From JACVRW01 sp035705985 (GTDB lineage Bacteria; Actinomycetota; Thermoleophilia; Solirubrobacterales; Thermoleophilaceae): a DNA stretch of 57,755 nucleotides. The stretch is taken from positions 1 through 57,755 of the forward strand of contig DASSVP010000120.1 in NCBI GenBank assembly GCA_035705985.1, read 5' to 3'. This document shows, one piece after another, positions 49,811 through 57,755 of this stretch. The notes below the pieces were generated by a model that made no database searches, was not told where the DNA came from, and saw only the letters and a program-made list of their open reading frames with translations. A program made the position numbers and the translations under genes. Positions within the stretch are counted from its first letter, which is position 1. Each line of letters starts with the position of its first letter.

Positions 49811-50746
49811 TCAGCCGGAGGAGGCCTGCGCCAGAGTCTGCTCGGCGTGGTAGCTCGAGCGGACGAGCGGCCCCGCGGCCACCGACTCGAACCCCATCGC
49901 ATAGGCCTCGCGCTCGAGCTCGGCGAACTCCTCCGGGTGCCAGTAGCGCACGACCGGCAGGTGGTTCTCGGTCGGCCGGAGGTACTGGCCAACGGTCAGG
50001 ACCTGCACGCCGTGCTCGCGCAGCACGCCGAAGGTCTCGAGCAGCTCCTCCTTCGACTCCCCGAGCCCGGTCATCAGGCCCGACTTCGTGACGACCTCGC
50101 CGCCGCCCATCTCCTTCGCGTTCCGGAGCACCCGGCACGAGCGGAGGAAGCGCGACCCGCGTCGCGCAAGCGGGTACAGCCGCGGCACGGTCTCGACGTT
50201 GTGGTTGAAGACGTCCGGCCGCTCGGCGATCACGCGGGCGAGCGGCATCTCCTCGCCGCGGAAGTCCGGGGTGAGCAGCTCGACCTTGCAGCCCGGCGCC
50301 ATTCGGCGGATCGAGCGGATCACGCCCACGAAGGCGCTCGCGCCGAGGTCGGGCAGGTCGTCGCGGTCCACGCTCGTGATCACGGCGTGGCGGAGCCCCA
50401 TCCTCTTGACGGACTGGGCCACGCGGAGCGGCTCGAGCGGGTCGTTGTGGGTGGGTCTGCCCGTCTTGACGTTGCAGAAGCCGCAGCGGCGCGTGCAGGT
50501 GTCGCCGAGGATCATGAACGTGGCGGTGCCGCGCTCCCAGCACTCGCCGATGTTCGGGCAGGCCGCCTCCTGGCAGACCGTGTGGAGCCCCTCTCCCTCG
50601 ATCATCCCGCGCAGCTCGCGGTACACCGGCCCGCCCGGCGCCGGCCGTTTGAACCACTCCGGCTTGCGCTCACGGAACGGGCGCACCTCGCCCATGAGCT
50701 CGAGCACCCGCGCGCCGCCCGGGTTGGAGCGCGAGCGGGTGCTCAC
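49811..50746 (-). CDS. lipA: lipoyl synthase LipA
   Basis: 311 residues from GTG 50746. Radical SAM enzyme that inserts two sulfurs into octanoyl groups on E2 subunits and the glycine cleavage H protein. The auxiliary-cluster Cys motif is CQEAACPNIGEC, the radical-SAM motif is CTRRCGFC, and the C-terminal SSYHAEQTL contains the conserved SSY segment. Other matching segments are LGDTCTRRCGFCNVKTG and GLGESKEELLETF. The GTG overlaps the lipB stop as GTGA. Confidence 0.95.
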   Translation of the reverse strand: MSTRSRSNPGGARVLELMGEVRPFRERKPEWFKRPAPGGPVYRELRGMIEGEGLHTVCQEAACPNIGECWERGTATFMILGDTCTRRCGFCNVKTGRPTHNDPLEPLRVAQSVKRMGLRHAVITSVDRDDLPDLGASAFVGVIRSIRRMAPGCKVELLTPDFRGEEMPLARVIAERPDVFNHNVETVPRLYPLARRGSRFLRSCRVLRNAKEMGGGEVVTKSGLMTGLGESKEELLETFGVLREHGVQVLTVGQYLRPTENHLPVVRYWHPEEFAELEREAYAMGFESVAAGPLVRSSYHAEQTLAQASSG

Positions 50747-51423
50747 GCAGCCACCGGCTCCCGGTCGAGCACCCGCCGCGGCGAGACGATCCGCTGCCGC
50801 ATCCCGAACGCCTCCGCGAACCGCCATGCCACGCGCTTGCGGAAGCACGGCAGCGACCGATGACGCCCGGTCTCCTTCGACACCGAGGTCATGCGGGCAT
50901 GGTCGATCCCGCAGGGGACGATCCAGTCGAACGGCTGGAGGTCGTTGTCCACGTTCACGGCCAGGCCGTGGGTCGAGACGCCGGCCGACACCCGCACCCC
51001 GATGGAGCCGATCTTCGCGTCGCCAACCCACACGCCGGTGAACGGCGTGTCGCGCGGCTCCGCGGCGATGCCCTCGTCGGCGAGCGCTGTCACCATGGCC
51101 CGCTCCATCGTGTGGACGAAGTCGGCCACGCGGTCCACCGCCATGATCGGATAGGCCACGAGCTGGCCGGGCCCGTGGTAGGTCACGCGCCCGCCGCGGT
51201 CCGTCTCGCAGACGTCGATGCCCTGGGCGCGATACCACTCCTCGCCCATCGGGAGGTCGGCCGGCTCGGTGCGCCTGCCCTTCGTGTACACAGGCAGGTG
51301 CTCGAGCACGAGCAGCAGGTCCGGCAGCTCGCCGGCCTGGCGGCGCGCGCGAAGCGTCTCCTGCAGCGTCACGGCCTCCCGATAGGGGACCGCGCCGAGC
51401 TGAGTGACCCAGAGTTCAGCCAC
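50743..51423 (-). CDS. lipB: octanoyltransferase LipB
   Basis: 226 residues from GTG 51423 (VAELWVTQLGAVPYREAV). It moves octanoyl from acyl carrier protein to lipoyl domains, the step before LipA. Signatures: LLVLEHLPVYTKGRR, RGGRVTYHGPGQLVAYPI, the catalytic Lys in GDAKIGSIGVRV and the catalytic Cys in DWIVPCGI. It is the first gene of the leftward operon lipB-lipA-rhomboid. The divergent membrane-protein gene starts 25 bases away. Confidence 0.95.
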   Translation of the reverse strand: MAELWVTQLGAVPYREAVTLQETLRARRQAGELPDLLLVLEHLPVYTKGRRTEPADLPMGEEWYRAQGIDVCETDRGGRVTYHGPGQLVAYPIMAVDRVADFVHTMERAMVTALADEGIAAEPRDTPFTGVWVGDAKIGSIGVRVSAGVSTHGLAVNVDNDLQPFDWIVPCGIDHARMTSVSKETGRHRSLPCFRKRVAWRFAEAFGMRQRIVSPRRVLDREPVAA

Positions 51424-51448
51424 GAACCGAAGGCTACTCTCCGCCCCA

Positions 51449-52054
51449 GTGGATCGAGACGAGCGCTTCTGGCCCGCCCGCATCCGCTGGCGCCTGCGCG
51501 GGGCCTGGATGTGGCCCACGTTCATCACGATCACGCTGCTGGACGGGGTGATCCTGCACGAGCTGCCTCCGGTCCAGGAGGGCTACGCCCTGATCGCGGG
51601 CATCCTGATCGCGACGTTCGCGAACCTCGTCCTGATCGGCGCGGTGGCGCCCTGGCTCGCCAGGCGGATCTGGAGCCGCCGCCCCTCCGCCGCTCCCGGC
51701 GCCCCGCCGCGGGCCCAGCTCGAAGTGCTCACCGACCGGATCGGGACGGGGCTCCTCCTGGCGTCGCTCGTGGGGCTCGTGGCCGCCGGACTGGCGGCGA
51801 AGCCGGTGGTCGTGGCGGAGACCGAGGAGAAGGAGCGGGCGGCTAGGGAGCTGTACCGGTACGTCACCGGCCACGGGTCGGAGGAGCTCCGGCGCAACCT
51901 CGAGGCCTCCGACATGGTGAGGCAGGGCGACGACTACTTCCGGGCGTGTATCCCTCACGACGATCGCGACGACCGCACCTGCTACCTGCTCGACGTGCGC
52001 AGGCGCGACGTCAGGATCGATCAGGACCCGAGCTCCCTCCCCAACCCTCGCTAG
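51449..52054 (+). CDS. three-helix membrane protein, unknown function
   Basis: 201 residues from GTG 51449 (VDRDERFWPARIRWRLRGAWMWPTFI). Hydrophobic segments lie at about 20-35, 48-70 and 105-128. An external C-terminal domain has ELYRYVTGHGSEELRRNLEASDMVRQGDDYFRACIPHDD, two cysteines and a highly charged end. It overlaps the convergent sulfatase-fold gene by 44 bases. No family recognised. Confidence 0.78.
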   Translation: MDRDERFWPARIRWRLRGAWMWPTFITITLLDGVILHELPPVQEGYALIAGILIATFANLVLIGAVAPWLARRIWSRRPSAAPGAPPRAQLEVLTDRIGTGLLLASLVGLVAAGLAAKPVVVAETEEKERAARELYRYVTGHGSEELRRNLEASDMVRQGDDYFRACIPHDDRDDRTCYLLDVRRRDVRIDQDPSSLPNPR

Positions 52055-53594
52055 GAGCGAGCCGCACGAGGCGGTCCGTGCCGGTGACCTCGAACAGGGC
52101 GATCCGGTTCGTGCCGCGGCGCAGCGCGCGCTCGGGAACCAGGAGCGAGAAGTACTCGCGGTCCTCGCGGAGCAGGTGAAAGCTCCGGCCCACGGCCCGG
52201 ATGCGGCCGTTCACCGCCACCGTCAGGTCGCGCTGCTCTCCCGGCTCCCCGCCCGCAATCGTCCCCGCCACATGCGCGGGACGCACCTCCGGGTGCGATC
52301 CGGGCGAGCGCCGCACGACGCCGGGCGACCCGACGCTCGCCGACACCGTGGCGGAGTCGCGCACGTCGAGCGCCGCCACTTCGCGCCCGAGGAGCTGCTC
52401 GTTCGGGCCGATCCGGTACGCGGACGCCCAGGGGTCGCCGAAGCGCGCGAGGCTGGCGCGCCCGGTGCCGAACTCCGCGGCGCGCCGCGCACGGACGGCC
52501 GCGCGGCGGCGCACGAGCTCCTCGATCCCGATGCTCACGGTCCTGCGGAAGTCGCGCGTGGGCAGGCTCACCACACGCCGGTTGCGCGTGACGTCCGCGA
52601 AAGCGGACCGGCCCCCGTGGCCCCAGCGGACCCGGACGTCGAGCACGTCCGCGATCGTGGGGAGCACGTCCACGTTGCGGGCGAGCGCCGGATCGCGCCG
52701 GCCCTCACGCTGGTGCGGCAGCTTCACGAAGAACGGAATCGGCGCGATCTCCTCCACGTTGTCCTCGGTCACCTTCCGGCGCGACCTCACGCCCACCCTG
52801 AACGAGTGTCCGTGGTCCGCGAGCACGATCAGGAGCGCGTCGTCGAACACTCGCGTCCGGCGCATGCGCCGCAGGAGAAGGCCCAGCTCGTGGTCCACGA
52901 AGCCCACCTGAAGCAGGTGGCGCAGCTCGTTGTGGGCGGTCAGGTCGGGGTCGGAGAAGCCGGGCCAGCGGTTCGAGTTCTCGATCGGCTCGGCACCCGA
53001 GTGCCGCGTGACGCGGCCTGAGGGGAGGTAGACCCACGGAGCGTGCGGCAGCAGCGTGTGCTGGAAGTAGAACGTCGGTCGTCGGCGGTGGCGGATCGCC
53101 GCGATCCACCTGTGGAGCCGCGCCGGGCGCCCCGAGCCCGCCAGGCGCTTCAGGATGCCGGGGCGCCGGATCCGCGACCCCGGGCAGACGGTGTCCGGGC
53201 AGAGCGCGGACGCCGACTCCACGTCGACGACGCCGTACCCGTGCCGGTCCATGAGGTGGAACGCATTCGGCTGGTGCGAGCGCTGGTCGGCGGCCGTGCC
53301 CTCCACCGGCAGGACGCCGTCGAGGATCGAGGGCACCGCCTTGAAGGTCGAGTCGTAGGTCGTGAAGGCGTTCGGGAACCAGGTCGAGGTCCGCGCCAGC
53401 GCGGCGAAGTTCGGGAAGCGCTCGCGGTCGATCTCGCCGCCGGGCGTCAGGAGCGCGTCGGTGGGGAACTCGTCGAACACGAGCACCACCACCGGCGGCC
53501 GCTTCGCCTTGCCGCCGCGGTCGTCGTCCTCCGCGCCCGCGCAGCCGCCCAGCAGGGCGGCCGCCAGACCGAGGATGACGACCCGTCGAAGCAC
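52011..53594 (-). CDS. sulfatase-fold (alkaline phosphatase superfamily) lipoprotein A
   Basis: 527 residues from GTG 53594. Lipoprotein signal (AAALLGGC). Metal-site and nucleophile regions: VVVLVFDEFPTDALL, TTYDSTFKAVPSILDG with a Ser/Thr nucleophile (no Cys for formylglycine, so not a classical sulfatase), HTLLPHAPWVYLPSG, and the metal pair in LADHGHSFRVGV. A C-terminal beta domain (LTVAVNGRIRAVGRSFHL, RRGTNRIALFEVTG) follows. It is probably a phospho- or phosphoglycerol-transferase-like or hydrolytic enzyme at the cell surface. The paralogue at 54736 is colinear throughout. TAGATT (complement of 53602-53607) sits 13 bases before the start. Confidence 0.88.
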   Translation of the reverse strand: MLRRVVILGLAAALLGGCAGAEDDDRGGKAKRPPVVVLVFDEFPTDALLTPGGEIDRERFPNFAALARTSTWFPNAFTTYDSTFKAVPSILDGVLPVEGTAADQRSHQPNAFHLMDRHGYGVVDVESASALCPDTVCPGSRIRRPGILKRLAGSGRPARLHRWIAAIRHRRRPTFYFQHTLLPHAPWVYLPSGRVTRHSGAEPIENSNRWPGFSDPDLTAHNELRHLLQVGFVDHELGLLLRRMRRTRVFDDALLIVLADHGHSFRVGVRSRRKVTEDNVEEIAPIPFFVKLPHQREGRRDPALARNVDVLPTIADVLDVRVRWGHGGRSAFADVTRNRRVVSLPTRDFRRTVSIGIEELVRRRAAVRARRAAEFGTGRASLARFGDPWASAYRIGPNEQLLGREVAALDVRDSATVSASVGSPGVVRRSPGSHPEVRPAHVAGTIAGGEPGEQRDLTVAVNGRIRAVGRSFHLLREDREYFSLLVPERALRRGTNRIALFEVTGTDRLVRLAPSEGWGGSSGPDRS

Positions 53595-53629
53595 GAGCGG
53601 AAATCTAGATGGGGGAGTACGCTGGTTTC

Positions 53630-54580
53630 GTGGACGGCAGCAGGCGATGGCTCCTCGCCGTGCTCGTAACGGCGCTCTGTGCCCTCGCCGCGCCCAGCGG
53701 GGCGTCCGCCCAGGGCGCGCCGATCCCGATGGTCACATACAACGCGCACTGGGGCGAGCAGGTGGACGCGCGGACGGGTCGCTGGACCGGCAAGCTCGAC
53801 CTGCGCCGAATCGCCGCCGACATCCGGCGTACCGGCGCCGAGGTGGCGATGCTGCAGGAGCTGCACACCTATCGCGTGCGCGGACGCGGTGTGGTGAACG
53901 AAGCGCGCGAGCTCGCGAAGCTGCTCCGGTGGACGAGCGGCGGCGTGTCACGGCACGCGTTCTTCCACGGGAGCTCGCCGGTCGCGATCTGGTGCCGGCG
54001 CAAGGACGGGCGCCGCGTGGTGAAGTGGATCAACGGCCGCCCGGGGCGCTGTCAGGAGCATGGCAACGCGATCCTCAGCAAGCGGCCGCTGCTGTTCGCT
54101 CGCTTCATGGATCTGTGGCGTCCGGCCGCCAGGGACATCTACGGGGCCACCGAGGGCCGCGGGGGAATCCTGGCCGGCATCAGCGTGAACGGGCAGCGGC
54201 TCGAGCTCGCCACGGCGCACCTTGCGCGGGAGCCGGTGGTTGCCACGTGCCAGCTCCGCGACCTCCTGGCGGAGCTGAGCGGACGGGCCCCGCTCGTGCT
54301 CGCCGGGGACTTCAACATGGAGGTGGGCACAGAGACCGCGACCGCGCACTGCAGCGGAGTGCCCCCGCGGCCGCTCGATCAGCTGGCGGCGCTCGGCTTC
54401 ACGCACGGCGAGCCCGGCGGCCGCACCTACCCGGCGCACCGCCCGCGCGAGGCGATCGATCACTTCTTCACGAGCTCGGGCGTCGGAGTCGAGGGCGTGC
54501 AGCCGCGGAGCAACTGCCGGCGCGGGCGGTGCTCCTCGGATCACCGCCCGCTCGTCGGCAGGGTCGTCCTCGGGCCGTAG
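53630..54580 (+). CDS. secreted endonuclease/exonuclease/phosphatase family protein
   Basis: About 316 residues from GTG 53630; an ATG at 53609 in frame is the alternative. The GTG is favoured by TACGCT at 53618, 12 bases upstream, in line with the leaderless pattern here. A signal peptide ends near ASAQG. EEP catalytic motifs in order: Asn in MVTYNAHWG, Glu in AMLQELHTY, LATAHLAR, Asp/Asn in LAGDFNME and the terminal His in SSDHRPLVGRV. It is a DNase I-like or phosphodiesterase enzyme acting outside the cell. Six cysteines suggest disulfides. It is divergent from lipoprotein A and convergent with lipoprotein B. Confidence 0.9.
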   Translation: MDGSRRWLLAVLVTALCALAAPSGASAQGAPIPMVTYNAHWGEQVDARTGRWTGKLDLRRIAADIRRTGAEVAMLQELHTYRVRGRGVVNEARELAKLLRWTSGGVSRHAFFHGSSPVAIWCRRKDGRRVVKWINGRPGRCQEHGNAILSKRPLLFARFMDLWRPAARDIYGATEGRGGILAGISVNGQRLELATAHLAREPVVATCQLRDLLAELSGRAPLVLAGDFNMEVGTETATAHCSGVPPRPLDQLAALGFTHGEPGGRTYPAHRPREAIDHFFTSSGVGVEGVQPRSNCRRGRCSSDHRPLVGRVVLGP

Positions 54581-54735
54581 CCAGGTCGCGGGGGACACGT
54601 TCAGCCTGTAACCGCCGTTCCCGATCGAGCAGCTGCCGCCGGTCACGCGCGTCAGCCTCGACAGGGATCTGTACTCCAGGGGACCACCGGTCCGGCAGCG
54701 GATCAACCCCACCAAGGCGGCCTCTTCGGGCCCCC

Positions 54736-56241
54736 TCAGGCTGCCGCGAGCAGCTCGAGCGAGTCGCCGGTGACCTCGAGGATCTCGATTCGGTTCCGGC
54801 CCTCTTTCAGGCTTTCCTCCGGAACCATCACCGAATAGCTCTCGACGTCCTCGCCACGGAGGTGGAAGCTCCGCCCGACCGCCGCGATGCGGCCGTTGAC
54901 CGCGACCGCGATATCGCGCTCGCGCGCCCCGTCCGAGGCGTGGATCCGCCCGGCGACCTGCGTCGGGACCATCCCGCTCGTCCGTCGAACGCTCCTGAAA
55001 AAGCGCGTGAGCGAGAGCGTCGCGCGCGCCGATCTCGCAGTGCGCACCGAGTCCACACTGGTGCCGATCAGATCGCGGTTCGGTCCGATGCCCGTGAACA
55101 GGCTCGGCCAGTCCCCGAACCCGAGCTGCCGCAGGCGCCGCCGGACGACCGCGGACCGGCGCGCACGCCAGCGCTCGCCGGATATGCGCACCGTGGAGCT
55201 GAAGTCGCGCGTCACGAGGCTCACCCCGCGTCGCGCGCGGACCGCCGCGGAGAACGCGGAGCGCCCGTCCGGCCGGTAGCCGAGGCGGACGTTCAACGCG
55301 TCGGCGATGGTGGGCGCGATGTCGAGCGTCCGCGCGTACGCGCCGCTCACCCTCGCCCGCGTCTGCCCCGGCCGCTTCACGATCAGCGGCACCGGCGCGA
55401 GCTCCTCGACGTTCGACGGTGTGACGCTGCGGCGCGTCTCCACTCCCACCTGCCAGGCGAAGCCGTGGTCCGCGGTGATCACGATCAGCGTGTCGTCGTA
55501 CATCTCCCGCGACTTCAGGCGCGCGACGAGACGGCCCAGCAGGCGGTCCACGAAGCCGAGCTGGAGCAGGTGGCGCTGCTCGTTGTGGCGGGTGAGGTAG
55601 TCGTTGTAGAAGCCGGGAATCGTCTGCATGCCGGGCAGGAGCTCCGGGCCGAGCGGCCGGGAGCGCCGGCCGGACGGCAGATACACCCATGGTCCGTGCG
55701 GCAGCAGCGCGTGCTTCATCCAGAACGTCGGCCGCCTGCTCGGGCGGATCGTCCGGATGAAGTGCTCGAAGCGCTCCGCGCGACCGGCCTTGAGGTTCGG
55801 GATGATCGCGGGGCGCTTCGAGCGCTTGCCCGGGCAGTAGCGGCGCGGGCACAGCGAGGTGGCCTCCTCGGAGGTCACGATGCGATAGCCGCGCCGCCCG
55901 AGAGCCGTGAAGATCGACCGCGGGTGGTCGCGCGTGACCGGCCCGGTGCCCTTCCGCGGGGCGATGCCGTCGAGAATCAGCGGCACGGCCTTCGTGGTGG
56001 AGTCGTACGCCGTGTAGGCGTTCCGGAACCAGGTGGAGTCGCCCGCCAGCGCGGCGAAGCTCGGATAGCGGCCGGCGTCGATGCGCCCATTCGGGCCGAG
56101 CAGGACGTCGCCCGAGAGCTCGTCGAGCACGATCAGCACCGCGTGCGGGCGGCGCGGCTTCTGCGCCTGTGCGTCGTCGCCCCCGGGCGCGCAGGCGCAC
56201 AGGAGCAGTCCCGCCACCGCGATCGACGCCATTGCCCGCAT
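54736..56241 (-). CDS. sulfatase-fold lipoprotein B, paralogue of lipoprotein A
   Basis: 501 residues from ATG 56241 (MRAMASIAVAGLLLCAC, lipobox LLCAC). Colinear with lipoprotein A: AVLIVLDELSGDVLL, TAYDSTTKAVPLILDG, HALLPHGPWVYLPSG, VITADHGFAWQVGV and the C-terminal domain DIAVAVNGRIAAVGRSFHLRGEDVESYSVMVPE. No Cys is present at the formylglycine position, so sulfatase activity in the strict sense is unlikely. TAGATT (complement of 56249-56254) starts 13 bases before the ATG, as for lipoprotein A, so both are probably expressed from matching leaderless promoters. Confidence 0.88.
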   Translation of the reverse strand: MRAMASIAVAGLLLCACAPGGDDAQAQKPRRPHAVLIVLDELSGDVLLGPNGRIDAGRYPSFAALAGDSTWFRNAYTAYDSTTKAVPLILDGIAPRKGTGPVTRDHPRSIFTALGRRGYRIVTSEEATSLCPRRYCPGKRSKRPAIIPNLKAGRAERFEHFIRTIRPSRRPTFWMKHALLPHGPWVYLPSGRRSRPLGPELLPGMQTIPGFYNDYLTRHNEQRHLLQLGFVDRLLGRLVARLKSREMYDDTLIVITADHGFAWQVGVETRRSVTPSNVEELAPVPLIVKRPGQTRARVSGAYARTLDIAPTIADALNVRLGYRPDGRSAFSAAVRARRGVSLVTRDFSSTVRISGERWRARRSAVVRRRLRQLGFGDWPSLFTGIGPNRDLIGTSVDSVRTARSARATLSLTRFFRSVRRTSGMVPTQVAGRIHASDGARERDIAVAVNGRIAAVGRSFHLRGEDVESYSVMVPEESLKEGRNRIEILEVTGDSLELLAAA

Positions 56242-56265
56242 CGCGGGCAATCTAGCCAGCGCGGG

Positions 56266-56703
56266 TCAGCCGGTTGCTAACAACCTGCAACCGAGCCGCC
56301 GCGCAAGCCCCTCGCCGCCCCAGCGCATGACCACGTCGTGGTTGTACTCGAACACGGGCCGGGCGACCGGCCCGAGCGCGTTCATCCACGGCTTGGTCGT
56401 GCCGACGTTCCACTCGTAGGTCACGGCGGTCACCCCGTCCTGCTCGAACAGGCGCCAGTGCCCGCTCCCCTCGAGCTCGCCGGTCGCCTCGCCGCTCATG
56501 GAGCACGGCTCGTCCAGCTCGCGCACGGTGAACTCGAACTCGAGCTCGTACGGGATGCGGCTGCGCCAGGCGATCAGGTAGCGCTCGTCGGGCTCGAGCG
56601 TGGTGACACGCTGCACCCCGCGCCACCACTCCGGCCAGCGCTCGGCGTCGCGCAGCGTCCACCAGACGGCCCGGCGCTCCGCCTCGAGCAGCCAGGCCGT
56701 CAG
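56266..56703 (-). CDS. SRPBCC family protein, start uncertain
   Basis: About 145 residues. Recognisable polyketide cyclase/START-type start WLLEAERRAVWWTLRDAERWPEWWRGVQRV, then IAWRSRIPYELEFEFTVREL, EGSGHWRLFEQDGVTAVTYEWNV and a C-terminal helix FEYNHDVVMRWGGEGLARRLG. No ATG, GTG or TTG lies in frame before the first strand. CTG 56703 is given as the start, but without a clear ribosome-binding site, and the frame stays open towards the aldehyde dehydrogenase stop. The first GTG (56616) would remove the N-terminal strand and helix. Role unknown; it binds a hydrophobic ligand by fold. Confidence 0.7.
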   Translation of the reverse strand: MTAWLLEAERRAVWWTLRDAERWPEWWRGVQRVTTLEPDERYLIAWRSRIPYELEFEFTVRELDEPCSMSGEATGELEGSGHWRLFEQDGVTAVTYEWNVGTTKPWMNALGPVARPVFEYNHDVVMRWGGEGLARRLGCRLLATG

Positions 56704-56758
56704 GAACGTGTAGTGCGCGAGGTCGCGGGCGCGCCCGCGACGGAGCGATGCTCTTCGC

Positions 56759-57755
56759 CTAGCCCTCGAGGTTCACCATCACATGCTTGACGATCGTGTA
56801 GTCCTCGAGCGCGTACTTCGACATGTCCTTGCCGTAGTCGGACTGCTTGTAGCCACCGTGCGGCATCTCCATCGCCATCGTGATGTGGTCGTTGATCCAC
56901 ACCGTGCCGAAGCGGATCGCGTTCGCCACCCGGTGCGCGCGGCCGATGTCGCGTGTCCACACGGACGACGCGAGCCCGTAGCGGGTGCCGTTCGCCCACT
57001 CGATCGCCTTCGCCTCGTCATCGAACCGCTGCACGGTCATCACGGGGCCGAAGATCTCGTTCTGGATCATGTCGTCGGACTGGTCGGGGCCGGCGATCAC
57101 CGTCGGCTCCACGAACGAGCCGGGCAGATCCGGCCGGCCGCCGCCGGTCACGATCTCGGCCTTGCCGAGGTTCGCGAAGAAGCCCTCCACGCGCTCACGC
57201 TGGCGCTCCGAGTTCACCGGCCCGAGGTTCGTCTCCGGATCGAACGTGTCACCCATCTTGTAGCCCTTCGCCTGGTCGGCGAGCCCGCTCACCACGTCGT
57301 CGTAGACCTTCGCCGAGGCCAGCACGCGCGTGGCCGCGGTGCAGTCCTGGCCGGCGTTGTAGAGAGCCGTGCCGGCAATCGTCTCGAGCGCGGTCTCCAT
57401 CTCCACGTCGTCGAACACGATCACGGGCGCCTTGCCGCCCAGTTCGAGGTGCACGCGCTTGAGCGAGTCCGAGGCCGCCTTGGCGATCCACTTCCCGGTC
57501 TCGGGCGAGCCCGTCAGCGAGACCATGTCGATGTCCGGGTGCGTGACGAGCGACGACCCGGCCGGCTGGCCGTGCCCCGTGATCACGTTCAGCACGCCCT
57601 TCGGCAGCACCTCACCCGCCAGCTCGGCGAGCTTGACGGTGCTGATCGGCGTGGTCTCCGCCGGCTTCAGCACGATCGTGCAGCCGGCGGCGAGCGCCGG
57701 GCCGATCTTCCAGGCGGCCATCATCAGCGGGTAGTTCCACGGCGCGATCTGGCCC
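56759..57755 (-). CDS. aldehyde dehydrogenase, 5' part outside the window
   Basis: The C-terminal 331 residues of an NAD(P)-dependent aldehyde dehydrogenase. The first visible residues are GQIAPWNYPLMMAAWKIGPALAAG. Further motifs: KPAETTP, Rossmann glycines in SLTGSPETGKWI, catalytic Glu in HLELGGKAPVIVF, catalytic Cys in NAGQDCTAATRV, and EIFGPVMTVQRF. The GQDCTAATR context is like gamma-aminobutyraldehyde and betaine-aldehyde dehydrogenases. The end MPHGGYKQSDYGKDMSKYALEDYTIVKHV supports the same group. It lies upstream of the SRPBCC gene in the same direction. Confidence 0.93.
   Translation of the reverse strand, partial: GQIAPWNYPLMMAAWKIGPALAAGCTIVLKPAETTPISTVKLAELAGEVLPKGVLNVITGHGQPAGSSLVTHPDIDMVSLTGSPETGKWIAKAASDSLKRVHLELGGKAPVIVFDDVEMETALETIAGTALYNAGQDCTAATRVLASAKVYDDVVSGLADQAKGYKMGDTFDPETNLGPVNSERQRERVEGFFANLGKAEIVTGGGRPDLPGSFVEPTVIAGPDQSDDMIQNEIFGPVMTVQRFDDEAKAIEWANGTRYGLASSVWTRDIGRAHRVANAIRFGTVWINDHITMAMEMPHGGYKQSDYGKDMSKYALEDYTIVKHVMVNLEG

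Noticed and set aside
53362..56280. 972-codon forward frame
   Set aside because: Antisense to lipoprotein B and out of frame with the EEP gene; no domain motifs.

Overview
The window is high-GC DNA (roughly 70 %) with densely packed genes, many GTG/TTG and a few apparent CTG starts, and chains of 4-base start/stop overlaps. The gene content (Cox-type molybdenum hydroxylase operon, NarL-type kinase/regulator clusters, paired DUF3105 proteins, a protein with RYDGGPEEGSRG repeats, an acidic protein ending in PRDFDFD, a heliorhodopsin) points to an actinobacterium, most likely class Thermoleophilia (Solirubrobacterales or a relative). That placement is inferred from gene content and recalled protein families, not from a marker gene.

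Layout. 1-3156: end of a surface-polysaccharide cluster (membrane protein, GT2 and GT4 glycosyltransferases, priming sugar transferase). 3157-7128: secreted PGRP-type amidase, two DUF3105 proteins, an alpha/beta hydrolase lacking the usual catalytic His. 7194-15221: nine-gene molybdenum hydroxylase operon (coxS-L-M-D-E, split xdhC, mocA-like, coxG). 15183-21213: esterase/MarR pair, MocR regulator divergent from a small conserved protein, VOC, tandem GNAT and unknown proteins. 21256-25277: short LuxR protein and a large SARP/BTAD regulator. 25430-30783: anchored repeat protein, broken PQQ-propeller gene, and a four-gene two-component operon whose two kinases look degenerate in complementary ways. 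30780-33866: orphan TRAP-type binding lipoprotein with an extra C-terminal domain, secreted beta-helix protein, small membrane protein. 33958-38783: canonical kinase/regulator pair, hemerythrin, FAD oxidoreductase. 38780-43476: an islet bounded by a broken DHFR gene plus a 45-bp tRNA-Ala fragment on the left and the intact tRNA-Ala(CGC) on the right. 43562-47868: GGDEF protein, acidic protein, glutamate dehydrogenase, tRNA-Ala(TGC). 47870-57755: D,D-carboxypeptidase, rhomboid, lipA/lipB, two paralogous sulfatase-fold lipoproteins around a secreted EEP nuclease-like protein, SRPBCC protein, partial aldehyde dehydrogenase.

The most notable system is the islet: a CarH-like B12 photoreceptor-repressor, a TerC-family membrane protein and a heliorhodopsin form one leftward operon, divergent from a secreted fasciclin protein. 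The 200-bp divergent region holds repeats with the 11-bp periodicity known for CarH operators. Two lie over the predicted -35 and -10 of the operon and a further array lies in front of the fasciclin gene. I read this as a candidate light-controlled heliorhodopsin module carried on a tRNA-flanked islet. The second is the complementary half-defective histidine kinase pair at 26790-30148.
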